Shown here piece after piece: positions 61,714 through 64,000 of a stretch of DNA of 64,000 bases. Source of the stretch: Mytilus galloprovincialis (taxonomy: Eukaryota; Mollusca; Bivalvia; Mytilida; Mytilidae). The notes under the pieces are model-generated. The model ran no database searches, was not told the origin of the DNA, and worked only from the letters and a program-made list of their open reading frames with translations. A program made the position numbers and the translations under genes. Location: positions 3,105,001 through 3,169,000 of the forward strand of contig NC_134846.1 in assembly GCF_965363235.1 (NCBI RefSeq), given 5' to 3'. Each line of letters begins with the position of its first letter. Position 1 is the stretch's first letter.

Positions 61714-64000
61714 TCAATTTCTTAACTGATACATGACTGACTCCCAATGACGGTCTATACTAATTTTAAAGACTTCCACAGTTTTTGATGAAACAACTTC
61801 AACTGGTAGGTTATTCCAATCATTAATAATTCGTTGTGAGAAATGTCTTAATCGAAGAGAAGAGTTACATCTAGGTTTTGCTAATTTCCAATTATGCCCA
61901 CGGGTATTTGTACTGATGACAGTAAAAAATCTTTCATAAGATATATCTTCGAACCCTTTTAATATTTTGAAAGCTTGTATCATATCACCTCTTCGCCTTC
62001 TGTGAGTTAGGGAAGGTAGTTTAAGTACTTTTAATCTGTCTTCATAGCTTAAATGTCGTATATCAGGAATTAATTTAGTTGCTCTCATCTGCACTTTTTC
62101 TACAGCATTAATATCTTTCTTTAAATGCAGATACCATATTGTATTTCCATATTCCACGTGTGGTCGTACCAACGCAACGTATAGTCTTAAAAATGTATAT
62201 TGATCTTTAAAGATAAAAGTTCGGTTAATCAGCCCAAGTATACTATTGGCTTTATTTATTTTACTTGATATATGTTGAGAAAATTTAAGATCATTTTAAA
62301 AAATAATTCCAAGATCCTTTTCTTGTTCATCTTTAATGATATCAATATTGTTCATGGTATAAACATTTTCAGGATTATTTCTTCCATAATGGATTTGTTT
62401 ACATTTGTTCACATTAAATTTCATGTCCCATAACTTGGACCAATCGTAGAGGGCATCTAGATCATTCTGTAAGACATCAGATTTAGAAGTAGGTGCATAA
62501 ATTTTAGTATCGTCTGCGAAAATTTTTAGTATAGACTCCACAACATCTGGTAAATCATTTATGAATATAATGAAAAGAACAGGTCCAAGTACATTGCCTT
62601 GGGGCACTCCACTAATTACATTTTGCCATTCAGATTTTTCCCCTTTCACCGCAACTTGTTGTCGACGTCCAGTTAAAAAGTCAGTTATCCATTCTAATAT
62701 AGATCCACGAATACCGTACGAATACAGTTTCTTTAATAATCTTTTATGTGGCACTTTATCGAAAGCTTTGGCAAAATCGAGATATAATGTGTCCCAGGAT
62801 ATATTATTATCCATATATAATAACCAGTCTTCCATGACATCAAGTAATTGTAATATACATGATCTTCCAGAGCGAAAACCAAACTGTGAGTCTGATAACA
62901 AATTATTGGTATTAAATGATCAATCATTTCCTTCCGTATAACCTTTTCCAAAGTTTTACAAACAATTGAAGTTAGACTGACCGGTCTGTAATTTCCTGCA
63001 TCCAGTTTACTACCTTTATTCTTAAAAAGTGGGGTAACTCTAGCATCTTTCCATTCTTTTGGAATTTTTCCAGTGTCAATGGACTTTTGAAATATCAAAG
63101 TCAAAGGTTTTGAAAATGTATTTGCCATACTCTTTACTATTAACGAATGAATATTATCTGGACCCATAGACTTGCTTCCATTTAATAAAAGTAGATATTT
63201 TTCAACTGTATCTTGATTGATCACAAAGTGGTCTAAAGATGATTCAAAATTTCTCTCTTCAATATTAGGTATATTATTTGGATTTTCAGCAGTAAATACA
63301 CTGGTAAAAAAGTCATTTAATACAGTCGCTTTTTCCTTGTCGGAAGTAGTTAAGTTCCCATTTGGTTTCATGAGGTTTGATACTGCTGAATTTGATTTCA
63401 CTTTACTTTTGACATATGTCCAAAAATGTTTTGGCTCTGTTTTAGCTTTTGATGCCACTAACTTCTCATATTCCTTTTTTTCTTTTCGAACGTTCTCATT
63501 TGCCCTGTTTCTAGCAACTTCATAAAAATCAAAATCTACTGCTCGTCTAGTAACCAAGTATCTTGACCAGGCCTTTTGTTTGCGTTTTATATCGTCAGAC
63601 AATCAAATGTTAGCCATAATGGTTTAGGTTGACAACCCGGTTTAGGATTAGTTTTCGGTACATACGTTTCTACACATTTTTTATATTTTTCAGAAAATAT
63701 TTTCCACATCTCGCTTATGTCTTTATCTTCAAAAGAACTATCCCAATCAAAATTGCTAAAGTCTTCAGAAAATTTTTCGAAGTCACATTTGGAATATTTA
63801 TATTTCGATTTACCAGTTTCATATTCATTGAAAGAGTACAAAAAGTCAAATGTAATGGTAGCATGATCACAAAGTCCCAGTGGAGCATCAATATTAATAC
63901 TGTCAATATCTTAGTTTTGTCGTCTCAAGAAAGGATAGATTGGTGTTCATCATACGGTGGCAAATTTTACAGGCATATCAGAACGAGAAACTTATATAAT
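61714..64000 (-). mobile_element. LINE (non-LTR retrotransposon), CR1/Jockey-like, inactive, cut by window edge
   Basis: Read on the minus strand, the end of an endonuclease domain (63906-63600; PLGLCDHATITFDF) is followed by a reverse transcriptase (63600-62300) with GNYRPVSLTS, QFGFRSGRSC, DFAKAFDKVPHKRL, GVPQGNVLGP and the catalytic FADD, then a C-terminal segment (62290-61714; LVRPHVEYGNTIW, VEKVQMRATKLI) typical of CR1/Jockey-type elements. The frame shifts near 63600 and near 62910, and there is an in-frame TAA at about 62297-62299 just after DLGIIF. More damage is likely in the endonuclease part near 63900. No intact ORF2 is possible. The 5' end lies beyond the window. No clear target duplication can be assigned at the 3' side. 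Confidence 0.93.

Overview
The window is AT-rich animal nuclear DNA with small exons, long introns and dense dispersed repeats. It most resembles a marine mussel (Mytilidae, probably Mytilus). The basis is the set of repeat families that I recognise as typical of mussel genomes, together with an expanded Rho/Rac array, a single-exon rhodopsin-like receptor and a Toll-like receptor. The species is an inference.

About 52 kb (2.9-54.4 kb) is a same-strand tandem array of Rac-type Rho GTPase genes, all on the minus strand and called RG1 to RG5 here from left to right. RG1, RG3 and RG4 can each be read as complete five-exon genes. Their exon lengths of 35, 72 and 118 bp plus 63 bp match the first four coding exons of vertebrate RAC1, and the fifth exon carries the whole C-terminal half and a CaaL prenylation box. 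RG2 (12.8-18.3 kb) is a decayed pseudogene with triplicated exon 2 and two exon-5 relics. RG5 (50.5-54.4 kb) is a complete but strongly diverged member in which three catalytic positions are changed (Rac1 numbering G12I, T35L, Q61N), so it looks like a GTPase-defective atypical Rho protein.

Between RG4 and RG5, on the plus strand, lies an intronless class A GPCR (45.2-46.2 kb) followed by a decayed 3' fragment of a second copy. To the right of the array are a Toll-like receptor with an LRR-TM-TIR layout but several reading-frame breaks (58.9-61.1 kb), and a damaged LINE of CR1/Jockey type that runs off the right edge (61.7-64.0 kb, minus).

Introns and intergenic DNA are filled with short repeats. 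The best defined are a 1,097-bp DNA transposon with about 60-bp palindrome-rich terminal inverted repeats and a perfect 9-bp target duplication, nested in another repeat (57.3-58.4 kb); a 208-bp MITE flanked by TTAA (1.28-1.48 kb); a 392-bp MITE with about 50-bp inverted ends (21.7-22.1 kb); a 25-bp minisatellite with higher-order structure (20.9-21.5 kb); a 33-bp minisatellite of nine units (25.8-26.1 kb); and a nearly perfect 1.37-kb tandem duplication (15.3-18.2 kb). I saw no CRISPR array, no rRNA and no convincing functional tRNA.
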